Source: Candidatus Aminicenantota bacterium (GTDB lineage: Bacteria; Acidobacteriota; Aminicenantia; UBA2199). From it: a stretch of DNA of 32,510 nt. The stretch's first letter is position 1. The number at the start of each line of letters is the position of its first letter. The notes under the pieces were generated by a model, which saw nothing but the letters and a program-made list of their open reading frames with translations, was not told the DNA's origin and did no database searches. Positions 22,348 through 30,865 of the stretch are shown in pieces. Both the position numbers and the translations under genes were made by a program. The stretch covers positions 1-32,510 of the forward strand of contig JALHTJ010000172.1 in assembly GCA_022865785.1 (NCBI GenBank), written 5' to 3'.

Positions 22348-23973
22348 ATGTTCGACGTTTTTCTGGTTTTGCCTTATCCCTGCGCCGATCACCCTTCCTT
22401 CCCCGAGGGGATCCTGAAAAGGGCCCTGGAGGCGGCCGGGTTCAGTGTCGGCGTGATCGAAACGCCATTCTGGCAGGATAGGGAGTCATTTGCAGCGCTG
22501 GGCCGGCCGCGGCTTTTTTTCGCCGTGGTTTCGGGTCCGCTCGATTCGGTGGTGCTGAACTATACTGCCAACCGCCGCCGGCGCCGGGAAGACCTTTATC
22601 AGTTCGAAGGCGCAGCCTTTTTCAGCGGCCGCCCTCCCGACATCAAGTTCAAAATCCGCCCTGATCGCACCCTTACTGTATTCTCCAACCGGCTGCGCGA
22701 AGTATTCCGCGAAGTGCCGGTGGTCATTGGCGGCGTCGAAGCCGGCCTGCGCTGCTTCGCCCATTACGATTTCCAGGAAGACAAGATCAGGCGCTCCATC
22801 CTGCTCGATTCCCGCGCCGATATCCTGGTCAGCGGCAACGGTGAAAAGCAGATCGTGACCATCGCCCGCCTGCTGCATCAGGGCGTGCCGGCGGCGCAGA
22901 TTGACATTCCCGGTACGGCCAGGATCTGCTCAGGGCTGCCTTTGGCAAAAAACTGCCTGGAGCTGCCCGCCTGCGAAGAAGTGCAGGCCGATCCCGCACA
23001 ACTGCTGAGGAGCCAGTTGCAGATCGGCCAGGCCGGCGGCCAGCGCACCCTGGCCCAGAAACACGCCAACCGCTGGGTGGTGCAAAACCCGGCCGAGATT
23101 TACGATAGTGCCGACCTGGACCATATTTATGGACTCGGCTATAACCGCCGCCACCTGAATAGCCCGGCCTATTCCCCGGCCTTGCGCATGAACCTTTTTT
23201 CGATCACCGCGCACCGGGGCTGCGCCGGTGGCTGCGCCTTCTGTTCGATTACGCAAAGCGAAGGAAGGCGGGTGGTTTCGCGTTCCGCGGATTCGATTTT
23301 CAAGGAGATACGCTCCCTGGCCGCCCATCCCGAATGGCGCGGCGTGGTCTCCGACATTGGCGGGGCCACTGCCGAAATGTATGGCAGCGATTGTTTGGTC
23401 GCATCCTGTCAGCGTGATGCCTGCTTTCAGCCCCGACAATGCCGCCATTTCAATCCCGGCGAGCCCTATCGGGAAATGCTGCGCCAAGCACGGGCCCTGC
23501 CTGGAGTCAAAAAAATCATGCTGGGCTCCGGGCTGCGCCACGACTTGTTGCTGCAAAATCCCGAGCTGCTGGAAGAGATCCTGCGCGAGCACTGCGGCCG
23601 TTTCCTGCGTGTTGCCCCTGAGCACACCGAGGACGAAGTTCTGGATCTGATGGGCAAGCCGCGTTTCGCTGTTTTTGAGGAATTCGTCGCCCTTTTCAGG
23701 CGTATGAACCGTGGTTTGAAACGCCCGGTCGAGCTGGCGTCTTACCTGATCGTCGGACATCCCGGTGAGAGTAGGGTTATGGTTCAAGCCATGAAGGAGA
23801 AAATGCGCGCCCTGGGACTAAAAACCTGCGATGCGCAGATCTTCACTCCCACACCCGGCACCCTGTCCACGGCCATGTATCACTCGGGCCTGTCGCCGGC
23901 GGGAAAAGCGATTGCGGTAGAGAAGGACATCCGTGCCCTGCAGCAGTGCAAAGACCTCTTGACCGGGAATTGA
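22348..23973 (+). CDS. YgiQ-family radical SAM protein (UPF0313)
   Basis: A 541-residue radical SAM protein of the YgiQ/UPF0313 family, whose reaction is not established. An N-terminal domain (about 1-280) carries YgiQ features such as PVVIGGVEAGLRCFAHYDF and DILVSGNGEKQIV. The radical SAM cluster motif is C292-x3-C296-x2-C299 (HRGCAGGCAFCSI). A second group of four cysteines follows in SDCLVASCQRDACFQPRQC, as in relatives, and could bind another metal centre. The C-terminal part has LRVAPEHTEDEVLDLMGKP and QIFTPTPGTLSTAMY. It lacks the C-terminal extension of the longer (about 700-residue) proteobacterial forms. It follows trpB2 by 57 bp and may be cotranscribed. Confidence 0.9.
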   Translation: MFDVFLVLPYPCADHPSFPEGILKRALEAAGFSVGVIETPFWQDRESFAALGRPRLFFAVVSGPLDSVVLNYTANRRRRREDLYQFEGAAFFSGRPPDIKFKIRPDRTLTVFSNRLREVFREVPVVIGGVEAGLRCFAHYDFQEDKIRRSILLDSRADILVSGNGEKQIVTIARLLHQGVPAAQIDIPGTARICSGLPLAKNCLELPACEEVQADPAQLLRSQLQIGQAGGQRTLAQKHANRWVVQNPAEIYDSADLDHIYGLGYNRRHLNSPAYSPALRMNLFSITAHRGCAGGCAFCSITQSEGRRVVSRSADSIFKEIRSLAAHPEWRGVVSDIGGATAEMYGSDCLVASCQRDACFQPRQCRHFNPGEPYREMLRQARALPGVKKIMLGSGLRHDLLLQNPELLEEILREHCGRFLRVAPEHTEDEVLDLMGKPRFAVFEEFVALFRRMNRGLKRPVELASYLIVGHPGESRVMVQAMKEKMRALGLKTCDAQIFTPTPGTLSTAMYHSGLSPAGKAIAVEKDIRALQQCKDLLTGN

Positions 23974-24069
23974 CAGTCTAAAAAAGTCCCGAAAATTATT
24001 TTATCCGGTTTACTTTTGCAAAAAAAATGCACAGCAATCGCTCCTTATGCTTTGACAAGGAGACCCTTG

Positions 24070-24237
24070 ATGCGCAGTGACAACTACGCTCATGCCGCCG
24101 ATCTGACCTTGGCCGATCGCGCCCTGGAAAAAACCGGCATCGACGTCGGCCGCTGCAACGTCGGCAAATATTTCGTCTGCAAGGATGGCCCGGTTTTCAC
24201 CTTAGCCCAGCTGCAGGATATACCTCCGGAATATTAG
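24070..24237 (+). CDS. small 55-residue protein with a PyrK-like C-terminal motif
   Basis: The ATG at 24070 is supported by AAGGAG seven nt upstream; an upstream TTG at 24016 lacks such a site. The product has 55 residues, is soluble and not basic. Its middle, GRCNVGKYFVCKDGPVFTL, resembles the end of dihydroorotate dehydrogenase electron-transfer subunits (PyrK) and related ferredoxin reductases, where a final cluster cysteine precedes 'DGPVF'. Only two cysteines are present, so a complete 2Fe-2S site is impossible within one chain. It may be a genuine small protein or a remnant of a larger reductase. I do not recognise a family with certainty. Confidence 0.5.
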   Translation: MRSDNYAHAADLTLADRALEKTGIDVGRCNVGKYFVCKDGPVFTLAQLQDIPPEY

Positions 24238-24238
24238 T

Positions 24239-24359
24239 TCGTGACGCGTAACGCGTAACGTGGAAGAAAAATTCGATTATGAAGAAAAAAGACAAATTAT
24301 TGTGCTTGGAATTCGGATTTTTCTTTTTCCTTGTCACGCGTCACGCGTTACGCGTCACG
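24239..24359. repeat. palindromic microrepeat element 2 (convergent junction)
   Basis: Left arm 24239-24261 (TGACGCGTAACGCGTAACGT) and right arm 24335-24359 (CACGCGTCACGCGTTACGCG) are near-perfect inverted repeats built from the 7-mer GACGCGT/AACGCGT. The loop of about 73 nt is AT-rich. It fills the space between the 55-residue gene and the stop of the minus-strand carrier gene, so it can serve as terminator for both strands. The MluI-like ACGCGT core is itself palindromic, allowing several register shifts. Confidence 0.8.
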
Positions 24360-24364
24360 TTGAT

Positions 24365-26347
24365 CTAAAGGTCCAAGCGGATAGGCATAGTAACTGAGGT
24401 TATTTCGTCCCAATGCAGCTGGCGCTGGATGGCGAAGGCCGTCTCGTTGTGTAGCATCTTGTGGTAGAACTTCTCGTGGCGGAAGGTCAGCTTGCCGGTA
24501 AACACCGTGGAACGGTGGAACTCGTTTTTGGTGTCTTTGCACAACCGGGTGGCGGTTTCGACCACGTCGGTGCCCACGGCGCAGCGCCAATCTGCGGCGA
24601 AACCCAGTCGACGTGCCAGTTCCACGTATTTTTGCAAGGAAGCTTTCGATGCTTCCTCGAGGTTTTTCAACTCCTTGGCCCCTTTGAAGGAGCCGGAATC
24701 GACCACGGCTACCGAGGCGAAGATGAAATTTTTATAGAGGTTGGGAAAATTACGGATCACCGACAGCACGGTATGCACGCCGAAGCCGTTATAATCGCTG
24801 ACCAGTTGGATGGCGGTCATCTCCTGGGGGTTGGGCTTTTCCATGTTCGCCTTGCGGCTGGTGGGGATGTCCATCAGCAGGTCGTCCAGCTGGCGCACCG
24901 CTTTTTTAACCTTGTGGTAGTGGCTGCGAATCAGATAACACAGGGAGATGAAAGATCCGGTGATCAGCAGCGTTATCCAGCCGCCCTCGAGAAATTTTTC
25001 GCGGATGGTGACGACCAGGATGGTGAAGCAGAGGGTGAGGCCGACGAGGTGGACCGGCAGATATTTTTTCCACAATTTTTCCTTGGCACGGTTCTTGATA
25101 TAGTAAAGGGACATGCCGAGTTGCGAGATGGAAAAGGTCAGGAACACGTTAATTGCGTACATGGTTACCAGATTACGGATCGAACCGTGGGTGTAGAACA
25201 GCAGCAGGATCGAGGCGCCGCCCATGAGCAGGATGCCGTTGTGCATGGTCAGCCGTTCTGACAGCGAGGCGAAACGGTGCGGCAGCCAGGAGTCGATGGC
25301 CATGTTGGACATGATGCGCGGGCCGTCGATGAATCCGGCCTGGGCGGCCACGAACAGCAGGGCGCCCTCGGAAAGGATGGTGACCAGGGCCAGGGCGTAG
25401 CCGAACGACCAGTCGCCATACAGGGCGTTGGCCAGGATGGAGTTGAGGGTTTTGCCGGGCCCGGGAGTGACCTTGAGCAGCAGGTAGCAGAAAAAGAGGC
25501 CGCTGGCGGTGAAAGCCAGTGATACAGACATGTAGAGCATGGTTTTTTTGCCGTTCTGTACCTTGGGCTCACGCATGATCTGCATGCCATTGGAAACGGC
25601 TTCGATGCCGGTGTAGGTGCCGCCGCCGAGTGAATAGGCGCGCAGGAACAGGGCCAGCATGCCCAGGCCGCCCAAGCTTGACAAACCGGCATTGAAATCG
25701 GTCTTGATGCCGTGCACCACCGGCCCGATCTGGGGCAGGTGCGATAGGATGCCGTAGCCGATCATGAAGATGTGGGTAACGACGAAGACAACGAAGATCG
25801 GGGCCAGTATGGTCACCGATTCCTTGACGCCGCGGATATTGAGCACGATCAGGACCAGGATCAGGAAAAGTTCAAAGAATATCTTGTAACCGTGGGTTTC
25901 AACGGGCAGGAAGCTGAAAAGGGCGTCGCCGCAGGCGGCTATGGAGACGGTGATGGTTAGCATATAGTCGACCAGCAGGGAACTGCCCGAAAGCACGCCG
26001 GCTTTGGGGCCCAGGGTTTGGGTGGCAACGATATAGCCGCCACCCCCATGGGGGAAGTGTTCGATGATGCGTGAGTAGGAATAGGATATGATGAAGACGG
26101 TCAGCGAGGTGGCCAGGGCCAGGAAAATGGCCAGGTAGGTGTGCTGGCCCAGGGCCCGAAAGGCTTCCTCGGGGCCGTAGGAAGATGATGAGAGACCGTC
26201 AGCGCCCAGGCCGACCCAGGCCAGCAGGGGGACCAGCGAAAGCTTGTGGAAAATGGATGGGTCCTTGATGTTGCGCGGCGCCCCGACCACTGTCTGGCGC
26301 ACTTTCTCCAATAGCGTTGGTTGTTCGTCTGAACCGTTGGCGGCCAT
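24365..26347 (-). CDS. KimA-like APC-superfamily transporter (possible potassium importer)
   Basis: A 660-residue membrane carrier: about 12 hydrophobic helices over residues 35-480, then a soluble C-terminal domain of about 170 residues. The N-terminal part, GLGADGLSSSSYGPEEAFRA, and HFPHGGGGYIVATQTLGPKAGVLSG (read in two parts) match the APC/KUP-like group that includes Bacillus KimA (YdaO), a high-affinity K+ importer inhibited by c-di-AMP. Other relatives are annotated only as amino acid permeases, so the substrate is uncertain. The ATG has AAGGAAA upstream and a good promoter 53 nt before it. The stop lies next to palindromic element 2. Monocistronic. Confidence 0.8.
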   Translation of the reverse strand: MAANGSDEQPTLLEKVRQTVVGAPRNIKDPSIFHKLSLVPLLAWVGLGADGLSSSSYGPEEAFRALGQHTYLAIFLALATSLTVFIISYSYSRIIEHFPHGGGGYIVATQTLGPKAGVLSGSSLLVDYMLTITVSIAACGDALFSFLPVETHGYKIFFELFLILVLIVLNIRGVKESVTILAPIFVVFVVTHIFMIGYGILSHLPQIGPVVHGIKTDFNAGLSSLGGLGMLALFLRAYSLGGGTYTGIEAVSNGMQIMREPKVQNGKKTMLYMSVSLAFTASGLFFCYLLLKVTPGPGKTLNSILANALYGDWSFGYALALVTILSEGALLFVAAQAGFIDGPRIMSNMAIDSWLPHRFASLSERLTMHNGILLMGGASILLLFYTHGSIRNLVTMYAINVFLTFSISQLGMSLYYIKNRAKEKLWKKYLPVHLVGLTLCFTILVVTIREKFLEGGWITLLITGSFISLCYLIRSHYHKVKKAVRQLDDLLMDIPTSRKANMEKPNPQEMTAIQLVSDYNGFGVHTVLSVIRNFPNLYKNFIFASVAVVDSGSFKGAKELKNLEEASKASLQKYVELARRLGFAADWRCAVGTDVVETATRLCKDTKNEFHRSTVFTGKLTFRHEKFYHKMLHNETAFAIQRQLHWDEITSVTMPIRLDL

Positions 26348-26406
26348 GATTTTTCCTTATTGGGATGATGGATCCGGCATGGAATTCAGCATGCCTGAAA
26401 AACCAA

Positions 26407-26435
26407 ATTTTACTCTTTTCGCCGCCGGCTGTCAA
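26407..26435 (-). promoter_or_regulatory. promoter of the KimA-like gene
   Basis: On the minus strand, TTGACA (26430-26435), a 17-nt spacer and TAAAAT (26407-26412): 11 of 12 consensus bases. Transcription would begin near 26400, giving a leader of about 53 nt. I see no ydaO/c-di-AMP riboswitch in this leader, which is too short to hold one. Confidence 0.75.
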
Positions 26436-26457
26436 ATTTACCGGGTTTGATTTGCAG

Positions 26458-26486
26458 TTGACAGTGTTTTTTCTTTGTGATAGTGA
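26458..26486 (+). promoter_or_regulatory. possible promoter of the DUF1566-domain gene
   Basis: TTGACA (26458-26463), 17-nt spacer, TAGTGA (26481-26486). The -35 is perfect, the -10 poor. It is back to back with the minus-strand promoter at 26407-26435, the two -35 boxes being 22 bp apart. Confidence 0.4.
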
Positions 26487-26597
26487 ATAGAGGGCTGCCG
26501 TTATGGAACCGGCTGTGTGCCGGCTATCGCGGCTCCGAATAGGGAGTACGGTTAAAAATGAAAATTTGCCTTGGTAAGCCGTGACAGGGGGAAACCA

Positions 26598-28499
26598 ATG
26601 GAAGATGAGTATCAAAGCACTTTAAAAAAGAAAATTTCTATTCTTTTTCAACTTGGCAAGTGGCTGGACGTGGTGAAACTCTGCGAATCGTATACCGAGA
26701 AGTACGGTAAAGACATGGAACTTGACTTGATGCGCTTTAAAAGCGAGCGCCATCTGGGAATTTCCGCGTCGCCTCCGAAAAACCAGGACCAGGAAATGAA
26801 AAAGGCCGCGATAACTGAAGAAGATCAACACTTGGTATTATTGGATGACAAAGATGCAGTTGACGATGATTCAATCGTATTCCCGGTTTCCCCGCTTGAA
26901 GAAAAACAGACCAGAGATGATCAAAAAATCCCCGCAAGCCCAGCCGAGGAAATGCCATTTTTACGGGAAGATAAAATAGCCTATGACCCTTCTGAGGATG
27001 ACAGTGATCTGATCATCACCGATCCATTCGAGGAAAATGAGCCTGGATTCAGCTTGGCAGCGGATGAACCACCGGTGATTTTGAGTGATCGCGATGAAAG
27101 CGAGAGCGTGGAAATCACCAGCGAGCCCGCAGCGGAAATTGCAGATGCAAAGGAAAACCCAGTCGAACTCCCTAATGAGGAAATCGAGGTCGATTTTGAC
27201 AGTTTGGGTTCCATGACCATCGATGCCGATCCGCAATTGACCCCTGATACTCCAAAAGAGGAACCGTCCGTAAACGGCTTTGGGGATAGGGAAAGAACGG
27301 TTTGGGATGATCCCGAACGCAGCACTTCGGGAGGCAGCGAATTCCTCGAGGACCAGCCGGATGAAATTCCTTCTGGCAAACTCGCTGCCGATGAAGAGCC
27401 GCAGTATGAAAAAGGTACTTTTCATGAAATTTCAGAAAAAATGCCGCCGATCCAAAAAAAGGCCTTTCCATTCAAACTGCTTTTATTGATCGTCCTGCCG
27501 CTGGCCGCGGTCTTGCTTTTGTGGCTGGTTCTTTCCGGAAAGTTAAATTTCTCAGGCAACGACGCGCCAGCGGTCGATCCCGAACCTGTCGCCAAAGCGC
27601 TGGTGACCAAACAACCCCCCGTTACCAACAATATACCGCCCTCAAAGCTGGTTCCCGCAGTCGTAGAAAAAGACAAAGCTTTTGATGAAAAATTTCAGCA
27701 GGCCAGGGCGCTTTTTAAAAAAGGCGATTTGCTGAAGGCATGGGCCGTGGTTCTGGAAGCAAAAAAAATCAAGATGACCGAACCACTGCGCCTGCTTGAA
27801 GAGCAGTTGGCCGCCAAGATCCAAGCTGACGAAGCGCGGGCCAAGCAGGAAAGTCAAGTAGTGCAGAGCCAATGGCAGCAGGAAAGCCAGGCCTTCGCCA
27901 GGGCCGAGGCGGAAAACACCATGGCCGGCTGGCAGAATTTTTTAAATACGTACCCCCAGGGTGAATTCGCCTTCAAAGCTGAGAAGAAGATTACTGTTTT
28001 TAAAAAGCAAGCCCAGGAAAACGTTGATCAGCAGCTGTTGCTGAAGATCCGCCAGTTGCAAAAGGCCAAGCTACGCAGCGCCTATTTGAGTTTGGGGCAG
28101 GCTGACATCTCCGCCCTGCTGCGCCAGAGCGGCAAGCCGCCGGCTCAATTTGAAGCACATGAACACGGCGGCGCCAAGGTGATGCTCGATTTTGCCACCG
28201 GGTTGATGTGGAACCTGTGGAAGAAACCCATGGCTTATGACAAAGCCAAATGGTGGGCCAACCGTATCACGGCCGGATATAGCGGCTGGCGGCTGCCCTC
28301 TACCGAGGAGGCCGTTTCCTTGCTGCAGATGGACCGGGCTCAATATGCAGGACTGGGCGGTTTCGCCGTTTGGAGCGGCGACACCGTCAACGACCAATCG
28401 CGCTCGGTCTGGGTGCTGAAACTGCCTGAAGGCCAATTTACCGCTGCCGGTTACGACCAGTTCTTTTATGTTTGGGCAGTGCGCACAGCCGGCAAATAA
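26598..28499 (+). CDS. single-pass membrane protein with C-terminal DUF1566/Lcl domain
   Basis: A 633-residue protein; the ATG at 26598 follows AGGGGGA, and an earlier TTG at 26571 has no such site. Residues 1-50 (KISILFQLGKWLDVVKLCES) form a TPR-like helix pair similar in style to the protein at 67-822. Residues 55-285 are very acidic and low in complexity, probably disordered. One membrane helix (LLLLIVLPLAAVLLLWLVL, about 293-311) follows, then a coiled-coil-prone region rich in Q, K, A and E (about 360-510). The last 110 residues match the DUF1566/Lcl C-terminal fold: MLDFATGLMW, W-W-A-N, YSGWRLPSTEEAVSL and a closing FYVWAVRT. Function unknown; probably envelope-anchored with the C-terminus outside. 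Confidence 0.72.
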   Translation: MEDEYQSTLKKKISILFQLGKWLDVVKLCESYTEKYGKDMELDLMRFKSERHLGISASPPKNQDQEMKKAAITEEDQHLVLLDDKDAVDDDSIVFPVSPLEEKQTRDDQKIPASPAEEMPFLREDKIAYDPSEDDSDLIITDPFEENEPGFSLAADEPPVILSDRDESESVEITSEPAAEIADAKENPVELPNEEIEVDFDSLGSMTIDADPQLTPDTPKEEPSVNGFGDRERTVWDDPERSTSGGSEFLEDQPDEIPSGKLAADEEPQYEKGTFHEISEKMPPIQKKAFPFKLLLLIVLPLAAVLLLWLVLSGKLNFSGNDAPAVDPEPVAKALVTKQPPVTNNIPPSKLVPAVVEKDKAFDEKFQQARALFKKGDLLKAWAVVLEAKKIKMTEPLRLLEEQLAAKIQADEARAKQESQVVQSQWQQESQAFARAEAENTMAGWQNFLNTYPQGEFAFKAEKKITVFKKQAQENVDQQLLLKIRQLQKAKLRSAYLSLGQADISALLRQSGKPPAQFEAHEHGGAKVMLDFATGLMWNLWKKPMAYDKAKWWANRITAGYSGWRLPSTEEAVSLLQMDRAQYAGLGGFAVWSGDTVNDQSRSVWVLKLPEGQFTAAGYDQFFYVWAVRTAGK

Positions 28500-28546
28500 A
28501 ACAGGTCTGTGACACCTGTCCGGCCATGCCGGCCGCAGGAGAAGCC

Positions 28547-29407
28547 ATGAAATTCGTCGGTGCCCACGTCAGCGCCGCCGGTGGTGTTGAAAACGCTCCT
28601 CTTAACGCTGCCAAAATCGCTGCCAGAGCTTTCGCTCTGTTCACCAAGAACCAGAAACAGTGGCTGGCCAAACCGCTGAGCGTGGAATCCATCAGTTCTT
28701 TTAAGGAAAACCTGGCTGCCGCGGCCATCGCTCTGCGACATGTCCTGCCCCATGACAGCTACTTGATAAACCTGGGACATCCGGACGCGGAAAAGCGGGA
28801 GAAATCAATCCTGGCTCTGCTCGAGGAAGCGCGCCGCGCCGAGCAGTTGGGACTCACTTTACTAAATTTTCATCCCGGCAGCCATTTGGGAGCCATGGAT
28901 GAAAAAAAATGTCTGGAGCTGATTGCTTCAGGCATGAAGCGCATCCTGGCCGAAACCAACCAGGTCTGTTTGCTGCTGGAAACGACTTCCGGTCAGGGCG
29001 GTTATGTTGGCTATCGATTCGAGCAGCTGGCCGCCATTTTGGCCATGGTCGGCCAGGAAAAGCGGACCGGGGTTTGTCTGGATACCTGCCATGTATTTGC
29101 CGCCGGCTACGACCTGCGCACGGCGGAAACTTATGAAGTAACCATGAAAAGGTTTGAAGAAATTATTGGTCTCCAATATTTGCAGGCGGCCCATATTAAT
29201 GATTCCAAGGTGGACTTGGGCAGCCGTAAAGATCGTCACGACAGTATAGGCCGCGGCAAGCTTGGTATGGGAGCTTTTGCGCTGTTGATGAACGATGCCC
29301 GATTCGATGATATGCCCCTGATTCTGGAAACCATTGATGATACCCTTTGGGAAAATGAGATCAAACTTTTGTATTCATTGGTTATCCCAAATTCTCCAGT
29401 AGTTTAA
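28547..29407 (+). CDS. nfo: endonuclease IV (AP endonuclease)
   Basis: Cleaves DNA 5' to abasic sites in base excision repair, using a trinuclear zinc centre. The frame is open from 28472, but the ATG at 28547 with CAGGAG upstream gives a 286-residue protein starting MKFVGAHVSAAGGVENAP, the usual family start and length. Metal and catalytic motifs follow in order: FTKNQKQW, LLNFHPGSHLGA (His), LLLETTSGQG (Glu), CLDTCHVFAAGYDLR (Asp, His), HINDSKVDLGSRKDRHDSIG (His, Asp, His) and PLILETID (Glu). The gene lies 47 bp after the DUF1566 gene and may be read from the same message. Confidence 0.95.
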   Translation: MKFVGAHVSAAGGVENAPLNAAKIAARAFALFTKNQKQWLAKPLSVESISSFKENLAAAAIALRHVLPHDSYLINLGHPDAEKREKSILALLEEARRAEQLGLTLLNFHPGSHLGAMDEKKCLELIASGMKRILAETNQVCLLLETTSGQGGYVGYRFEQLAAILAMVGQEKRTGVCLDTCHVFAAGYDLRTAETYEVTMKRFEEIIGLQYLQAAHINDSKVDLGSRKDRHDSIGRGKLGMGAFALLMNDARFDDMPLILETIDDTLWENEIKLLYSLVIPNSPVV

Positions 29408-29489
29408 ATTTATATGACTATCCGGCTTACATCAATTTGACAACTATTTATCGCTGTGTTAAGGAGAATTTTCTATAAGGAGAATGCAA

Positions 29490-30833
29490 ATGGCATCCAG
29501 AGGCAAATGGGGTTCGAAGGTGGGTTTTATTCTTGCTGCAGCCGGTTCGGCTATCGGTCTGGGCAATATTTGGCGTTTCCCCTATATCACCGGCAATAAC
29601 GGCGGGGCACTGTTTGTCTTGATTTATATCGTTGCTATTATAGTTCTGGGATTGCCGATCATGCTGGCCGAGTTTGCTTTGGGACGAGCTACGGCCAAGA
29701 ATCCAGTCGGCGCATTCAATGCCATACGCCCGGGGACGAAATGGCACTTCACCGGCTTTTTGGGAGTGATAACCGGTGTGATGATCCTAACTTTTTATTC
29801 GGTCATTGCCGGTTGGACGCTTGGCTATTGTCTGAAGTGTCTTGGCGGCCAATTCAAAGGGATTGTCAGGGAAAAGGCCGCCCTGGTTTTTCAGTCCTTT
29901 ATTTCTGATTCCTGGGTCCAGATATTATGGTTGGCCGTTTTTCTACTGCTCACCATTTACATTGTTTCCAAGGGGATTTCGGGCGGATTGGAAAAATATG
30001 CCAAAGTCATGATGCCCTTGCTTTTTGTGATTATGCTACTGTTGTTAATTCGCTCCTTGACACTGCCTGGAGCAGAAAAGGGGCTGCAGTTCTATCTGAA
30101 ACCTGATTTCAGCAAAATCAATGGCCGGGTTTTTCTCGCGGCCATGGGCCAGGCTTTTTTCAGTCTCAGCCTTGGCATGGGTACCATGTTGACCTACGGT
30201 TCATATCTGAAAAGGAAGGAAAATCTGGTCTCATCAGCTGCCTGGGTGGCAGCACTGGACAGCCTTATTGCTATTCTGGCCGGATTCATTATATTCCCGG
30301 CCTTGTTTTCGCAGAATATGATGCCTGACCAAGGTCCTGGTTTGGTGTTTGTCATCCTGCCGGTGATTTTTTCGCAAATGCCCGGCGGCGTATGGTTCGG
30401 TTTTGCCTTTTTCACCTTGCTGGCTGTTGCGGCGTTGACTTCAACCATTTCCCTGCTGGAAGTGCCGGTGGCTTTTTTAATTGATGAAAAAAAATGGCCG
30501 CGCCGCAAAGCTACCTGGCTGGTAGGAATGGTGGCTTTTGTTTTAGCAGTACCTTCGGCATTGTCCGGAGGCGGGGTAAGATTTTTCACCAATCTGCCCA
30601 TATTGCACAAGGATTTTTTATCATTGTGGGATAAGCTGTGGGGAAATATTGCCTTAAGTATCGGAGCTTTTTTGGTTGCAATTTTTGTGGGTTATGTCTG
30701 GAAAACAGCAAACGCTCTGGACGAAATAACTAATAATGGTGTAAAGTTCCGTCTGGCCAAATGCTGGGTTCTATCCATAAAATACGTTTGTCCGCTGTTG
30801 ATCCTGATTGTACTGATTAGCCAGTTCTTTTAA
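29490..30833 (+). CDS. neurotransmitter:sodium symporter (NSS/SNF) family transporter
   Basis: A LeuT-fold carrier that imports an amino acid or related compound with sodium. The ATG at 29490 lies 7 nt after AAGGAG; an ATG at 29484 directly abuts that site. The 447-residue product begins with the family hallmark GFILAAAGSAIGLGNIWRFP, whose unwound first helix holds sodium and substrate, continues GGALFVLIYI and ALGRATAKN, and has about 11 hydrophobic helices, the bacterial NSS number. FSLSLGMGTMLTYGSYL is helix 6. The ligand is not predictable. An AAGGAGAAT word is repeated at 29461 and 29477. The gene ends at palindromic element 3. Confidence 0.92.
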   Translation: MASRGKWGSKVGFILAAAGSAIGLGNIWRFPYITGNNGGALFVLIYIVAIIVLGLPIMLAEFALGRATAKNPVGAFNAIRPGTKWHFTGFLGVITGVMILTFYSVIAGWTLGYCLKCLGGQFKGIVREKAALVFQSFISDSWVQILWLAVFLLLTIYIVSKGISGGLEKYAKVMMPLLFVIMLLLLIRSLTLPGAEKGLQFYLKPDFSKINGRVFLAAMGQAFFSLSLGMGTMLTYGSYLKRKENLVSSAAWVAALDSLIAILAGFIIFPALFSQNMMPDQGPGLVFVILPVIFSQMPGGVWFGFAFFTLLAVAALTSTISLLEVPVAFLIDEKKWPRRKATWLVGMVAFVLAVPSALSGGGVRFFTNLPILHKDFLSLWDKLWGNIALSIGAFLVAIFVGYVWKTANALDEITNNGVKFRLAKCWVLSIKYVCPLLILIVLISQFF

Positions 30834-30865
30834 TTTAAGACTTCGTGGCGAGGGACAAGGAAGAT

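Noticed and set aside
23964-24004. Terminator after the YgiQ-type gene (CGGGA ... TCCCG followed by AT-rich sequence)
   Set aside because: The stem is only 5 bp with a loop of about 20 nt; too weak to call.
24239-24359. CRISPR-like repeats in the palindromic elements
   Set aside because: Units are 6-8 nt, degenerate, without unique spacers of fixed length, and arranged as inverted arms.
24461-25261. 266-codon open frame on the plus strand inside the KimA-like gene
   Set aside because: Antisense shadow of a membrane protein; composition rich in Gln, Gly, His and Asp as expected from complementing hydrophobic codons.
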